From Congeria kusceri (lineage: Eukaryota; Mollusca; Bivalvia; Myida; Dreissenidae): a stretch of 64,000 bases of DNA. Position 1 is the stretch's first letter; each line of letters begins with the position of its first letter. Of the stretch, positions 44,758 through 56,240 are shown piece after piece. The stretch lies in NCBI GenBank assembly GCA_027627225.1, contig JAPFQT010000420.1:62001-126000 (forward strand). The letters run 5' to 3'. The notes below the pieces were generated by a model. It saw only the letters and a list, made by a program, of their open reading frames with translations. It had not been told where the DNA came from and ran no database searches. The translations under genes were made by a program, and so were the position numbers.

Positions 44758-45447
44758 CGGCACAAATGTCACGCTTGTAGCAACATGAAACACTAGAAAC
44801 ACTCGGATAGCGCAGACCTCGGATAATTATTGTGGTCATCACCAAATAATCGAAAATCATTCAATAAATCCTGGATCCATACGGTGATCCGGATCACCTT
44901 AAATAGCCAATAAATTACCATATAAATTGAGCTAAATGTTTTTTAGAATGTCACCGAGATCTAAGAATCTAAGAAAGCGTCTACCTGGAAATATATCTGA
45001 AGTATTCAACATTTCTCCTTTCGTACGAATGTGTTTTTGAAAATAATTATGAGTTCAAAGACAGTTTTCGTAGAATGAATTTAAACCCCAATTTTAGAAT
45101 AAATAAATTTTAAGATAACATACTTGGATATCTTTCATATTTCAGTTCTTGGTGATACGATTTCTTAGCATGTTTCTGCAAAAGGAATAGTAATAACTGC
45201 GAGCAATAAAGAACAGCGGTGTGAACATGTGTACAATCTTGCATTTTCAATTAAAACACAAAGTCCTTATTCGTTTCAAACAAACAATAAAAGAAACGCA
45301 CAAAAAACATGTTCCATGATGTTTTATTAATGTTTGTGTCTTCACAAATTTACTCCAAATCGTCTGTAAGCATTTTGATTACCATTATGACGTATCCATT
45401 GCTATATTAACATTTTCTACAGTATTTATACTTGCCTGTGTCATTTA
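44758..45447. other. No gene; fragment of the 17.9-kb repeat
   Basis: 'cctggatccatacggtgatc' at about 44870 belongs to the 17880 family. Otherwise AT-rich. Confidence 0.5.
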
Positions 45448-46268
45448 AGAAATTTTCGAATTAGTTTATCGGCCAATAAACAACAATATGTAGTTCTGAT
45501 GCGAGGAATTATAGTTTATTAGCCAGCATCAGAACAACAAAGAGTTGTTTGTAAGCCGATAAACAACGACAATTCGAAAATTATTTCGATTCTAACATGA
45601 TCTGCCAACTATGTCTGCAATTGTAATAAGAACTACATTGTAAAACGCTCCGCGCAGAATCGGGACTACTTTTTGCGTTGTTTATTGGGTAGTTTAACAA
45701 CGATAATTTTGTCTACAGAAATATCAGCCAGTATCATGTTAGAATATCATGTCACATAACTGGTAAAATACATTATATTTTTTGGGCAAGCTCAATTCGA
45801 TTCGGAAAAGTGAAATTTCCATGTTTTTGTCCCAATTAGCAAACAAGCTCTTCAACAGAATGCTTTGTAATGCATTGTAATTTCGACTAGAAATAACATC
45901 GTGTCTTCCGAAATATAACAAATATACTAACATGATACTCGCTGTTTTTCTATAGACAAAGAACACAGTTATCGTTGTTAAACTACCTAATAAACACCGC
46001 ATAAAGTTGTCCCGCCTCTGAGCGGAGCATACATAGTAAAATGTAGTTTTCATTACAATTGTAAACAAGTTGACAAATCATGTTATAATCGAACTAATTT
46101 TTGCATTATCGTTGTTTATCGGCCAATAAACAACTCTTTGACGTTCTGATGCGTGGCAATTAAACCACTCGGGCTAACGCCCTCGTGGTTTAATTCCTAC
46201 GCATCAGAACTTCAAATCGTTTTTTATTGGCCGATAAACAACAATAAATCGAAAATTATTTCTTAAGT
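45448..46268. mobile_element. Foldback element: two palindromic arms (copies 5 and 6) tail to tail
   Basis: A forward arm (about 45448-45745) starting TTAAGAAATTTTCG and a reverse arm (about 45925-46268) ending CGAAAATTATTTCTTAA enclose about 180 bp. Each arm contains its own nested palindromes, so the whole folds at three scales. Both outer ends read TTAA. It is the most compact complete-looking version of the family in the window. The 109-codon - strand frame (45739-46068) lies across the spacer and arm and is not supported. Confidence 0.87.
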
Positions 46269-46599
46269 ATTACTCGTAGTAATATCTGACACGAAAATTG
46301 AAAGAACAACTTATTTGGAATAAAATTTCTCTATGGTTGTTTTAACAATAATTTGCCCCATTAACTAATCGGGCTTGTTTTTATATGGACTTATTAACAG
46401 TACCCAGTATTTTTGCTGTGGATCAGTAAATTGTAGAGTAACTACAACTGGAATAAATTTTCTGGAGATATTTTCAAAATAGTGCTTTGTTAATTTATAA
46501 GCGAAAGTATCATTTGTTATTTTGAGAATGCGAAAAGGTACGTATACAAGACTCTCGCCGGAAAAGATAATTCACAAGTGATCATAAAGAATAAAGATC
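46269..46599. other. AT-rich spacer
   Basis: No feature recognised. Confidence 0.5.
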
Positions 46600-47130
46600 G
46601 GTCCAAGAAGTAATTTCACACGAATTTAAATCGTACACTAAGTAATGGTCCTGAATAAAGATTATACACTTTAAGTTATCATTACGAATAAAGATCGTAC
46701 ACTAAGTAATGGTCCTGATTACAGAGTATACACTTTAAGTTATCAGTACGAATAAAGATCGTAAACTAAGTAATGGTCCTGAATACAGAGTATACACTTT
46801 AGGTTATCAGTACGAATAAAGATCGTACACTAAGTAATGGTCCTGAATACAGAGTATACACTTTAAGTTATCAGTACTAATAAAGATCGTACACTAAATA
46901 ATCACTACGAAAAGAGTTCGCACACGGAAGTAATCATCAGCAATAAAGATTGTACAGTCAGATAATCTAACGAAAAAGGAAAGTTAAAAAAAAATAATTG
47001 CGTAATCTCCAGAATAAGAACAATACACGAAGTAATCGTTACGAATAAAGATCGTGTTGTACGTAGTCATTATAAAACGATCTTAACTAACTAAAGTAGA
47101 CATTACGAATAAGGACCATGGATTGTACAC
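46600..47130. repeat. 64-bp tandem repeat, ~4-5 copies plus degenerate units
   Basis: Unit includes 'aataaagatcgtacactaag', 'taatggtcctgaatacagag' and 'tatacactttaagttatcag'. After about 46900 the unit decays to 30-40-bp versions of 'gtaatcattacgaataaaga'. Single copies of the last phrase are at 47455, 60590 and 62010. Confidence 0.9.
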
Positions 47131-47132
47131 TT

Positions 47133-47460
47133 ACGAAATAATTTTATATTTATGGTTGTTTATCGGCCAATAAACAACGAGTTGGAGTTCTGAGTCGTAG
47201 GAATTAAAACATGCCTGAGTAGTTAAATAGTCACGCATCAGAACGACATATAGTTGTTTAATGGGCGATAAACAACGATAACGCGAACATTATTTCGTTT
47301 CTAACATGATTTGACATATATTTTTGCAACTGTAGATGGAAAAACTTTTGCTGTGCTACGCTCAGAATCGGGAATACTTTTTGCGCTGTTTATTGGGTTG
47401 TTTAACAACGATACTTGTGATATTTGCCTATAAAAATAGCGATTGTCATGTTAGAATAAG
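47133..47460 (+). mobile_element. Palindromic arm, copy 7 (forward)
   Basis: Starts ACGAAATAATTTTATATTTA (diverged end), then the GTTGTTTATCGGCCAATAAA hairpin, GGAGTTCTGAGTCGTAGG stem, CACGCATCAGAAC mirror, second hairpin, 'tcagaatcgggaatactttt' and 'tgtttattgggttgtttaac'. The 100-codon frame at 47336-47638 overlaps its tail and is a shadow. Confidence 0.87.
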
Positions 47461-47711
47461 TAATCATTACGAATACAGACCTCCTGTGTATTGGCCAATG
47501 AAAATTAAACCTCGTATCGCGACACTTGTAGAATATATAGAAATGTTAAGCACATACACAAGTTTCACATTCAACCCATGCTATGTAATAATTAAGCGTT
47601 ATATTTGTCTACATTTTCAAATGAGGCTATGTTTGTGATTAAGAACTATCGTAGTCATAGGGCCGGACCATCATATTGTGAATATTTCATACACAGCATT
47701 TTGAACATGGT

Positions 47712-48005
47712 ATGGCTGAAAAATCATCCAAAAATCCAAGTGATACAAGTCTGAAAGAAGTGTCATTAAAGACAGAACGCAAGTTAAGAGTTACAGGTTG
47801 TGTAATTAACTTTCAGATTGTCACAAGCACTAGTGTATTCAATGGTTATTTGGCGGGGTCGGAAGACAAAATCTTTGATCGAAATATGTCTTTATCAGCA
47901 ATAGATCTCTTTCATCGCAATGCAAAGTCAACCCCCAGAACTGCCGATCTGAGAGGCCGTGCACCCGATATCGTCAGGAAGCTTGGTGCACGCGTACCAG
48001 TATGA
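47712..48005 (+). CDS. Unrecognised 97-codon open frame
   Basis: ATG follows 'gaacatggt' and opens MAEKSSKNPSDTSLKEVSLK, continuing through TERKLRVTGCVINFQIV to DIVRKLGARVPV and TGA. Composition is coding-like (mixed charged and hydrophobic residues, few rare runs), unlike the repeat-derived frames nearby. A related nucleotide stretch at about 63405-63440 also encodes RRKLGTPVP, so the 3' end belongs to a repeated element. It may be an exon or domesticated fragment of that element. No known domain; no splice sites required for the frame. Confidence 0.35.
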   Translation: MAEKSSKNPSDTSLKEVSLKTERKLRVTGCVINFQIVTSTSVFNGYLAGSEDKIFDRNMSLSAIDLFHRNAKSTPRTADLRGRAPDIVRKLGARVPV

Positions 48006-48404
48006 ATCACTTGCTCCGGGTTATAGATTTCCGATTCAATATCTACAAAACCATATCCTAGAATTAGTTCAGATGTGCTGGCGACAATTCCTGCAGACGA
48101 CAGTTTAAGCTTCCGCGTGGCCCGAACAAGGAGTTTTAGTCTAGTTTATGTCCTGCCATACAAGCGGAAGCTGTGGAGAGGTGTGCTGCAGCGTAGAACT
48201 GGAGGGCGCTACACGACCTCCAGCGTGCAGGACCACCTGATAGACTGCTGTTGTTTTAGATAAACGGATTAATCACTGTGAATGACAGCGAATCTACGTA
48301 AACACTTATAACATTTTACACGAAGATAGATATTTAAACGATAAAATAAAAAAAATCCGAAGGGAAGTCAAAAGTTTAATATTGGGGCGCCGAAAAAATA
48401 TAAT
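48006..48404 (+). mobile_element. Composite-element related segment (copy 3, partial)
   Basis: 'tcacttgctccgggttatag', 'cagacgacagttta', 'gagggcgctacacgacctcc' and 'gcaggaccacct' parallel 35150-35420 and 56240-56730. It ends where the 73-bp satellite begins. Confidence 0.6.
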
Positions 48405-50058
48405 ATAATGACAGTAATTATATTACTTGTAGTTAGAAGAGCTAACAATGCATACACCATTGCATAGAGATTCATTATTATTGACAGTAATGATATTACT
48501 TGTAGTTAGAAGAGCTAACAATGCACACATCATTGCATAGGGAGTCATTATTAATGACAGTAATTATATTACTTGTAGTTAGAAGAGCTAACAATGCATA
48601 CACCATTGCATAGAGAGTCATTATTAATGACAGTAATTATATTACTTGTAGTTAGAAGAGCTAACAATGCATACACCATTGCATAGAGAGTCATTATTAA
48701 TGACAGTCATTATATTACTTGTAGTTAGAAGAGCTAACAATGCATACATCATTGCATGGAGAGTCATTATTAATGACAGTCATTATATTACTTGTAGTTA
48801 GAAGAGCTAACAATGCATACACCATTGCATAGAGAGTCATTATTAATGACAGTAATTATATTACTTGTAGTTAGAAGAGCTAACAATGCATACACCATTG
48901 CATAGAGAGTCATTATTAATGACAGTAATTATATTACCTGTAGTTATAAGAGCTAACAATGCATACACCATTGCATAGAGAGTCATTATTAATGACAGTA
49001 ATTATATTACCTGTAGTTAGAAGAGCTAACAATGCATACACCATTGCATAGAGAGTCATTATTAATGACAGTCATTATATTACTTGTAGTTAGAAGAGCT
49101 AACAATGCATACATCATTGCATAGAGAGTCATTATTAATGACAGTAATGATATTACTTGTAGTTAGAAGAGCTAACAATGCATACACCATTGCATACAGA
49201 GTCATTATATTACTTGTAGTTAGAAGAGCTAACAATGCATACACCATTGCATAGAGAGTCATTATTAATGACAGTAATTATATTACCTGTAGTTAGAAGA
49301 GCTAACAATGCATACACCATTGCATAGAGAGTCATTATTAATGACAGTAATGATATTACTTGTAGTTAGAAGAGCTAACAATGCATACGTCATTGCACAG
49401 AGAGTCATTATTAATGACAGTAATTATATTACTTGTAGTTAGAAGAGCTAACAATGCATACATCATTGCATAGAGAGTCATTATTAATGACAGTAATTAT
49501 ATTACTTGTAGTTAGAAGAGCTAACAATGCATACAGCATTGCATAGAGAGTCATTATTAATGACAGTAATTATATTACTTGTAGTTAGAAGAGCTAACAA
49601 TGCATACACCATTGCATAGAGAGTCATTATTAATGACAGTAATTATATTACTTGTAGTTAGAAGAGCTAACAATGCATACATCATTGCATAGAGAGTCAT
49701 TATTAATGACAGTAATTATATTACTTGTAGTTAGAAGAGCTAACAATGCATACACCATTGCATAGAGAGTCATTATATTACTTGTAGTTAGAAGATCTAA
49801 CAATGCATACACCATTGCATAGAGAGTCATTATTAATGACAGTCATTATATTACTTGTTGTTAGAAGAGCTAACAATGCATACATCATTGCATGGAGAGT
49901 CATTATTAATGACAGTAATTATATTACTTGTAGTTAGAAGAGCTAACAATGCATACATCATTGCATAGAGAGTCATTATTAATGACAGTCATTATATTAC
50001 TTGTAGTTAGAAGAGCTAACAATGCATACACCATTGCATAGAGAGTCATTATTAATGC
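48405..50058. repeat. 73-bp satellite, ~22-23 copies, four hairpins per monomer
   Basis: Monomer: GTCATTATTAATGAC, then AGTAATTATATTACT, then GTTAGAAGAGCTAAC, then CAATGCATACACCATTG. Each of these four successive segments is its own inverted repeat with a 3-7-base loop. Copies are nearly identical; two (near 49197 and 49773) are shortened by about 22 bp, losing one hairpin pair by joining GTCATTATATTAC. The common change AGTAAT to AGTCAT breaks hairpin two. No coding content; 60-codon frames on - are by-products. Confidence 0.96.
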
Positions 50059-50330
50059 GTCTAATTTTCAAATACAACATTTAGTAAATGTAATGATTTC
50101 TGATCTAATATACAGTACTGTTTTCAGAATATTTTTTTACTTTTAAATAAAATGCTAAGAAAGCATACCTAACACACAAACACTATGACTGATCAGATTA
50201 TGAATTCACTAAACTTATCACATTCGAAGATTTATTACAGTATCATATTGACAAACCTGAGTACACAGTAGCACTCTTGCACTGTCAGAAAACAATATTG
50301 TAATCAAAGTGATTTAAACTTAAAAAAGAA
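50059..50330. other. AT-rich spacer
   Basis: No feature recognised. Confidence 0.5.
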
Positions 50331-51443
50331 GAGGGCCACATGGCCCTATAAATGCGCTCACCTGAGTATTAAGATCTGGGGCTTGCGGTTTCACAGGAGC
50401 TGATTTGTAATGTCATTTTGCGATTTAAGTCAATATAGACCACGTGATGCCTCAGGCGTGGCCAGTTTTGACCCCAGGGGCATTATTTGAACAATCTTTG
50501 TAGAGGACCACTATACCATGTTACATTTCAAATATTAAAATGTCTGGGTCTTGCAGTTTTCAAAAGATCAGCTTTCAAGTCCACTTGCCATATAAGTTTA
50601 TAGAACCGTGTGACCCCCGGTTGAAATTATTGATACCATCAAACAGTCCAATACTGAGTTAATACTGATAGTAGAATATATTTCTGTTAAATAAAATAAC
50701 AGTAGTTTGTGTTTAACGCTGTTTAGCGAGTTTATTATAAAAGGCTACTTTCACTTTCGTTTTGTGTGAACATTCAAGGTTAGATGCCAGTAAATCCAAT
50801 TCCCGTAGGGTCCAATTATAAAACGGCGAACTTTCCGATTTCAGTTTGTGCAAGCTTGCTGTCAGTTTAAAGATGAACATTTCCTCTTCCAAAAATTGCA
50901 ATAAAAATATATGGCATATTACTTCTAACAAAATGCGTCTCACCTGAATGCAGACACAGGCAGAAACTAGGGTTTCGGCAGACATATTTTGACCAACGCC
51001 CCATGCCACAGTAAACACACCCCAAAATCTCATCTTTCAAGTTAGCGTCCAAAGAAATGCACAAAAATGTTCTAAACACACAGAGGATATTAGAAATAAC
51101 CACAAAAGGCATGTATGACATTGCTAAATGCTTTTCATAGCAGAAGAAAAAAGAAACTCTAGTTAAAGGCAATATTTCGAATGTAACACGGAGGGAAACA
51201 CATTGATTTACTGGTATCTAACCTCAATGCGATGATAAATCAACAGTTGTTAGCTACGCTGGAAAGTACGGCATACCCATAATGCTTAGAGCGTGAGTAC
51301 ACAGTCTGTCAGACCGGTGTGACACAACGACCCCAGAGGCATTTTTGTTTGAATGAGAATGTTGACGGACGACGACTGACAGACGACGGAATAAAGGCGG
51401 TCACAAAAGCTCACCATTAGCACTTTGTGCTCAGGTGAGCTAA
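50331..51443. mobile_element. ~1.1-kb element with GCTCACCTGAG inverted ends, Helitron-like 3' end
   Basis: Left: palindrome GGGCCACATGGCCC (50333-50346) and GCTCACCTGAG (50356-50366). Right: CTCAGGTGAGC (51430-51440), inside a strong hairpin at 51408-51441 with AGCTCACC/GGTGAGCT outer stem, followed by AAACTAG. A 3' hairpin just before a CTRR-type end would fit a Helitron, but no 5' TC end is clear. Frames of about 100 codons on the - strand (50713-51172) lie inside; I do not recognise them, and they may come from an inserted fragment. Confidence 0.7.
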
Positions 51444-51810
51444 ACTAGAATAAGTACCCATTTCCACCGTATATTTTGTGCTGGCCATCTTTCAAGTGTT
51501 TAAATGTTATTAAATGTTTGTATTTTGTAGTGTTACAGATTTAGATTTAAAAAACACACACGCTTTGATATAAAATTATGGATAATCATCGAACCAAGTA
51601 GATTTTACTGCTTGCGGTTCAAGTTTTACACATCGAGGTATTGCTTGAGAAATACATTATTTCTTAAAATTTATAACTACAGTCTGGTGTGAGACCTTTA
51701 ACTATCGATACACATTCAGTCGACACAAATCTGCAGCAATATCCGATGGCATCTTATTATAGGAAACATAATATAGCAAAGTGTACAACTGCGGATTACA
51801 ACGTTGTTAC

Positions 51811-53880
51811 ATAACGCCAGAACACAACAAAGTGACACAACGACGTAATATAACTATGTGACACAACGACGTAAAACAACCAAGTGACACAATGACATAA
51901 TACAACCAAGTTACGAAATGACATAACACAACCGTGTGACACAACGACGTAACACAACCAAGTGACACAACGAGGTCATACAACCAGGCGTCACAACAAC
52001 GCAAGACAACCAATTGACACAACGGCGTCATACAACCAAGTGACAGAACTGCGTAACACAACAAAGTGACACAACGACGTAATATAACCAAGTGATATAA
52101 CGGCGGAATACAACCAAGTGACACAATGACGTAAAACAACCAAATGACACAACGACGTAATACAACCAAGTGACAGAACGGCGAACCACATCCAAGTGAC
52201 ACAACGACGCAATACAACCAAGTGACAGAACGACGTAACACAACCATGTGAGACAACGACGTAACACAACCAAATGACACAACAAGGTAATACAACCAGG
52301 CATCACAACAACGTAATACAACCAAGTGACACAACGACGTAATACAACCAAGTGACAGAACGGCGTAACACAACCAATTTACACAACGACGCAATACAAC
52401 CTTGTGACACAACGACGTAACACAACCATGTGAGACAGCGACGTAACACAACCGAGTGACACAACGACGTAATACAACCAGGCGTCACAACAACGTTATA
52501 CAACCAAGTGAAACAACGACGCAATACAACCAAGTGACAGAACGACGTAATACAACCAAGTGACACAACGACAAAATACAACCAAATGATACAACAACGG
52601 AATACAACAAAGTAACGCAACGACGTTATTCAACCAAGCGACAAAACGACGTACTACAACCAAGTGACACAAAGACGGAATAAAATCAAGTGACACAACG
52701 ACGTGATACAAACAAGTGACACAACGACGGAATACAACCAAGTGACACAACGAAGTAATACAACCAAGTGACACAACGACGTAATTCAACCAAGCGACAC
52801 AACGACGTAATACAGCCAAGTGACACAACGACGTAATACAACCAAGTGACACAACGACGTAATACAACCAAGTGACACAACGACGTAATACAGCCAAGTG
52901 ACACAACGACGTAAAACTACCAAGTGACACAACGACGTAATATAACCAAGAGACTCAACGACGTAATAAAACCAAGTGATATAAAGACGTTATACAACCA
53001 TGTGATACAACGACGTAATACTACCAAGTGATATAAAGACGTAATACAACCAAGTAATTCAAAGACGTAATACAACCAAGAGATATAAAGACGTAATAAA
53101 ACCAAGTGATATAAAGACGTTATACAATCAAGTGACACAACGACGCTATACAACCAAGAGACACAACGACGTAATACAACCATGTGACACAACGACATAA
53201 TACAACCAAGTGAAACAATTATGTTATACAACCAAGTGACACAACGACGTAATACAACCAAGAGACACAACGACGTAATACAACCAAGTGATATAAAGTC
53301 GTAATACAACCAAGAGACACAACGACGGAATACAACCAAGTGACACAACGACGTAATACAACCAAGTGACACAACGACGTAATACAACCAATAGACACAA
53401 CGACGTAATACAGCCAAGTGACACAACGACGTAGTACAGCCAAGTGACACAACGACGTTATACAACCAAGTGACACAACGACGTAATACAACCAAGTGAC
53501 ACAACGACGTAATACAACCAAGTGACACAACGACGTAGTACAGCCAAGTCACACAACGACGTAATACAGCCAAGTCACACAAAGACGTAATACAACCAAG
53601 TGAAACAATTATGTTATACAACCAAGTGACACAACGACGTATTACAACCAAGTGACACAATGACAGAATACAACCAAGTTACACAATGACAGAATATAAG
53701 CAAGTGACACAATGACAGAATACAACCAAGTGACACAATGACAGAATACAAGCAAGTGACACATTGCCATAATATACGCAAGTGACACAACGACGTAATA
53801 CAACCAAGTGCTAAGCAACAACGCCGCGCAACCAAATGACAAACACATGCGACTTAACCGCGAGGTCCAACCAGGACAAC
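51811..53880. repeat. 26-bp minisatellite array 2 (~78 copies)
   Basis: Unit caaccaagtgacacaacgac plus gtaata. Same 26-bp period and skeleton as array 1, with 'gtaata' for 'gtaaca' and 'caagtg' for 'caggcg'. Most uniform between 53220 and 53650; degenerate at both edges. - strand frames of up to 247 codons with a 26-residue repeat are by-products of a stop-free unit. Confidence 0.95.
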
Positions 53881-54518
53881 AAGCACGTGACACAACAAAG
53901 AAAAAAAATCAATATACAGTTGTATATAATAATATCTCCCTAACTCTATTTAGACTGAAATGCACAACGATTGTGTCACAGTGATGGGAGTGATTATAGT
54001 ATACGCCGACATACAGTCGGCAAACAAGATGGCTTCAAGATATCACGATATGAAAATCCTCATTGTTCGATTTGTCAGTTCAACTTTGACATTACGAGTT
54101 ACTAGTATCGTGTTACGAGTTACGAGTGGATCGTGTCGAGTGCGATCCCTGCACGGGGGGGGGGGGGGGGCGTCCTGGAGATCTTGCAAGCACATGTCCT
54201 GACTTCAGATTTCACATGCTATGTACAACGGTGGTATATCTATATCAAATATGTCAATATCAAATATGTCAACGTTGTACAAAATACGATATACACGTAC
54301 TCACCCAAAAAAATTAACACTTCTCATTAAAATAAAACATTTATATTTGATAGTTTTCCATGTGACGTGAACACATTTTTGCATTTCACCAGGAATTCCA
54401 TTTTTTGAGAGCGACACCGATGGTTAACAGTAAACAACTGAAAGAAATTACGCTGATGAAATAAGAAAATGAGTTAAATGCTCAGTAAAATTATTGGATT
54501 ATAAATGTATTAAAAGTA
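53881..54518. other. Spacer with a G16 run
   Basis: Sixteen consecutive G at about 54155-54170; 'tacgagttactagtatcgtg' and 'ttacgagttacgag' make a small imperfect repeat just before it. No gene. Confidence 0.6.
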
Positions 54519-54657
54519 GTTCTTTCCGTGTGCAAGACACCTCGAAGACAACACAAAATGACAACACAAAATTGTCACAACCAAACGATGCAACGACGTG
54601 ACATACCCAAACGATGCCACATGCAACGTTCTTTCCGTGTGCAAGACACCTCGAAGA
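54519..54657. repeat. Templated insertion between a 30-bp direct duplication
   Basis: gttctttccgtgtgcaagac plus acctcgaaga occurs at 54519-54548 and 54628-54657. Between them 54558-54628 is identical over 71 bp to 55813-55883, the start of minisatellite array 3, which lies 1.25 kb away. Confidence 0.93.
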
Positions 54658-54789
54658 ATGAGTATTGCATTGTTGCTGTGTACTGTTTATTATTTTGATA
54701 ATGGGTTATGATGACGACATCGAAAGTGACGAGGACTTATTATTATTATTATTGTTAGTATTATTATTATTATCATTAGTATTGTTATT

Positions 54790-54985
54790 GTTTGTTTGTT
54801 TATTTGGATTGTTCCCCGTTCTTAACAGTATTTTAGTCTTATCACGCGGTCAGTTAACCTACTCACACTTTTCCTGGGCAAGCTTAGCCGATCTAAGCGG
54901 TTTACCAGTACTAAGTGCACATACTTATGCCAGGAACCGACAACTACCCTACTGGAATCAGAGGTAGGGGAGAATGACCGTAGAA
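54790..54985 (+). mobile_element. Dispersed SINE-like element, family copy 2
   Basis: Same ordered segments as 10005-10222: GTTT-rich start, 'cagttaacctactcacac', 'ttcctgggcaagcttagcc', 'accagtactaagtgcacata' and 'gaggtaggggagaatgaccg'. Confidence 0.8.
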
Positions 54986-55005
54986 ATAATTGCATGAAAC
55001 AAACA

Positions 55006-55446
55006 AAAAAAATCTTTGTTTGCCATTGCCTACCTACCTGACGAAAAAGCCCATACTCAAAAAAAATTTCTTGGTTAAATCAAACCAGTTTTTTTTTTAA
55101 TCCGAATATTCATTTCGGATTCGTATTTTTTATTTGGGTTAAATAAAAGCTCGCTCTTCTTTCATTTCGGTCGTTTTCCAATGGGTTAATAAATTAACTG
55201 TATCAGCTAGGCGCTTGCTTAACATAGGCTATACCAAATTGCAATTCTTATCATGTTTTATGAAACTCGTGAAAACAACGGGCTCTTTGTCAATATATCA
55301 ACAGAAACTTGATTATATTATCAAAAGCAATGTCTGTATTATACGCTATATTTTGGCTCTAAATGGATCATTAATAAATTAGCATAAAAAATTGCCTACC
55401 AACCAGCTACCTTGGGTAGGCCATGGCAAACAAACAATTTTTTAAG
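55006..55446. mobile_element. MITE-like element with inverted TTTGCCAT ends
   Basis: Left AAAATCTTTGTTTGCCATTG, then CCTACCTACC; right end on the other strand AAATTGTTTGTTTGCCATGG, then CCTACCCAAGG. About 440 bp between, AT-rich, non-coding. It adjoins the SINE-like copy 2. Confidence 0.75.
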
Positions 55447-55812
55447 GTTGGCCCCAGCTTAAAACTGCAAAATTACGGAGTTTGTATGTGTCTGCAATTA
55501 CCGGTCTCTTCCTCTGAAATGCGTTTCTATACAATATACATCCGTATTAACTGAATTCTAAAATGGTTTTGCTAATTAAATATGACAGCTTCAGACATTA
55601 ACATGCTCTAATCGATTTTGTATATACATGTGCGATATATGAACTTTGTATACAACAACAATTAACAGAAATATCAGTACATAAACATTTTGGACACCCC
55701 TCGTATATTTCCTGTTTAATTCCGTGCATTACTTAATGAAGCGATACAAACATTAAAGGTGCTCGCTCGTGCTGGAAAATGCCAGTCATGTGACGATACT
55801 TTTCAATTCAGC
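55447..55812. other. Spacer
   Basis: No gene or repeat recognised before array 3. Confidence 0.5.
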
Positions 55813-56240
55813 ATGACAACACAAAATTGTCACAACCAAACGATGCAACGACGTGACATACCCAAACGATGCCACATGCAACGACGTGACATAACCAAAC
55901 GAAGCAACGACGTAACACAATCAAACGATTCAACGACGTGACATAACCAAACGACGCATTGAAGTGACACAACCAAACGAAGCATTGAAGTGACACAACC
56001 AAACGACGCATTGAAGTGACACAACCAAAAAACGCAACGACGTTACGCAACCAAAAAACGCAACGACGTAACACAACCAAACGATGCAACGAAGAGACAC
56101 AACCAAAAGGCGCAACGACGTGACAAACCCAAACGATGCAACGACGTAACACAACCAAACGATGCAACGTAGAGACACAATCAAAAGGCGCAACGACGTG
56201 ACAAACCAAATGATGCAAAGACGTTACACAATTTAACCCG
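55813..56240. repeat. 26-bp minisatellite array 3 (~16 copies)
   Basis: Unit acgacgtgacataaccaaac plus gatgca; the skeleton matches arrays 1, 2 and 4. - strand frames up to 149 codons are by-products. Its first 71 bp are the source of the insertion at 54558. Confidence 0.93.

Noticed and set aside
48405..50058. CRISPR-like regular array
   Set aside because: Monomers are repeated end to end with no unique spacers, in a eukaryotic sequence; it is a satellite.
50713..51172. Two overlapping ~100-codon - frames
   Set aside because: Inside a repeat element, mutually overlapping, no known domain; noted but not called.
52917..53660. 247-codon - strand frame with a 26-residue repeat
   Set aside because: Same cause: three 26-bp units make 26 codons. 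No splice sites, promoter or conserved start.
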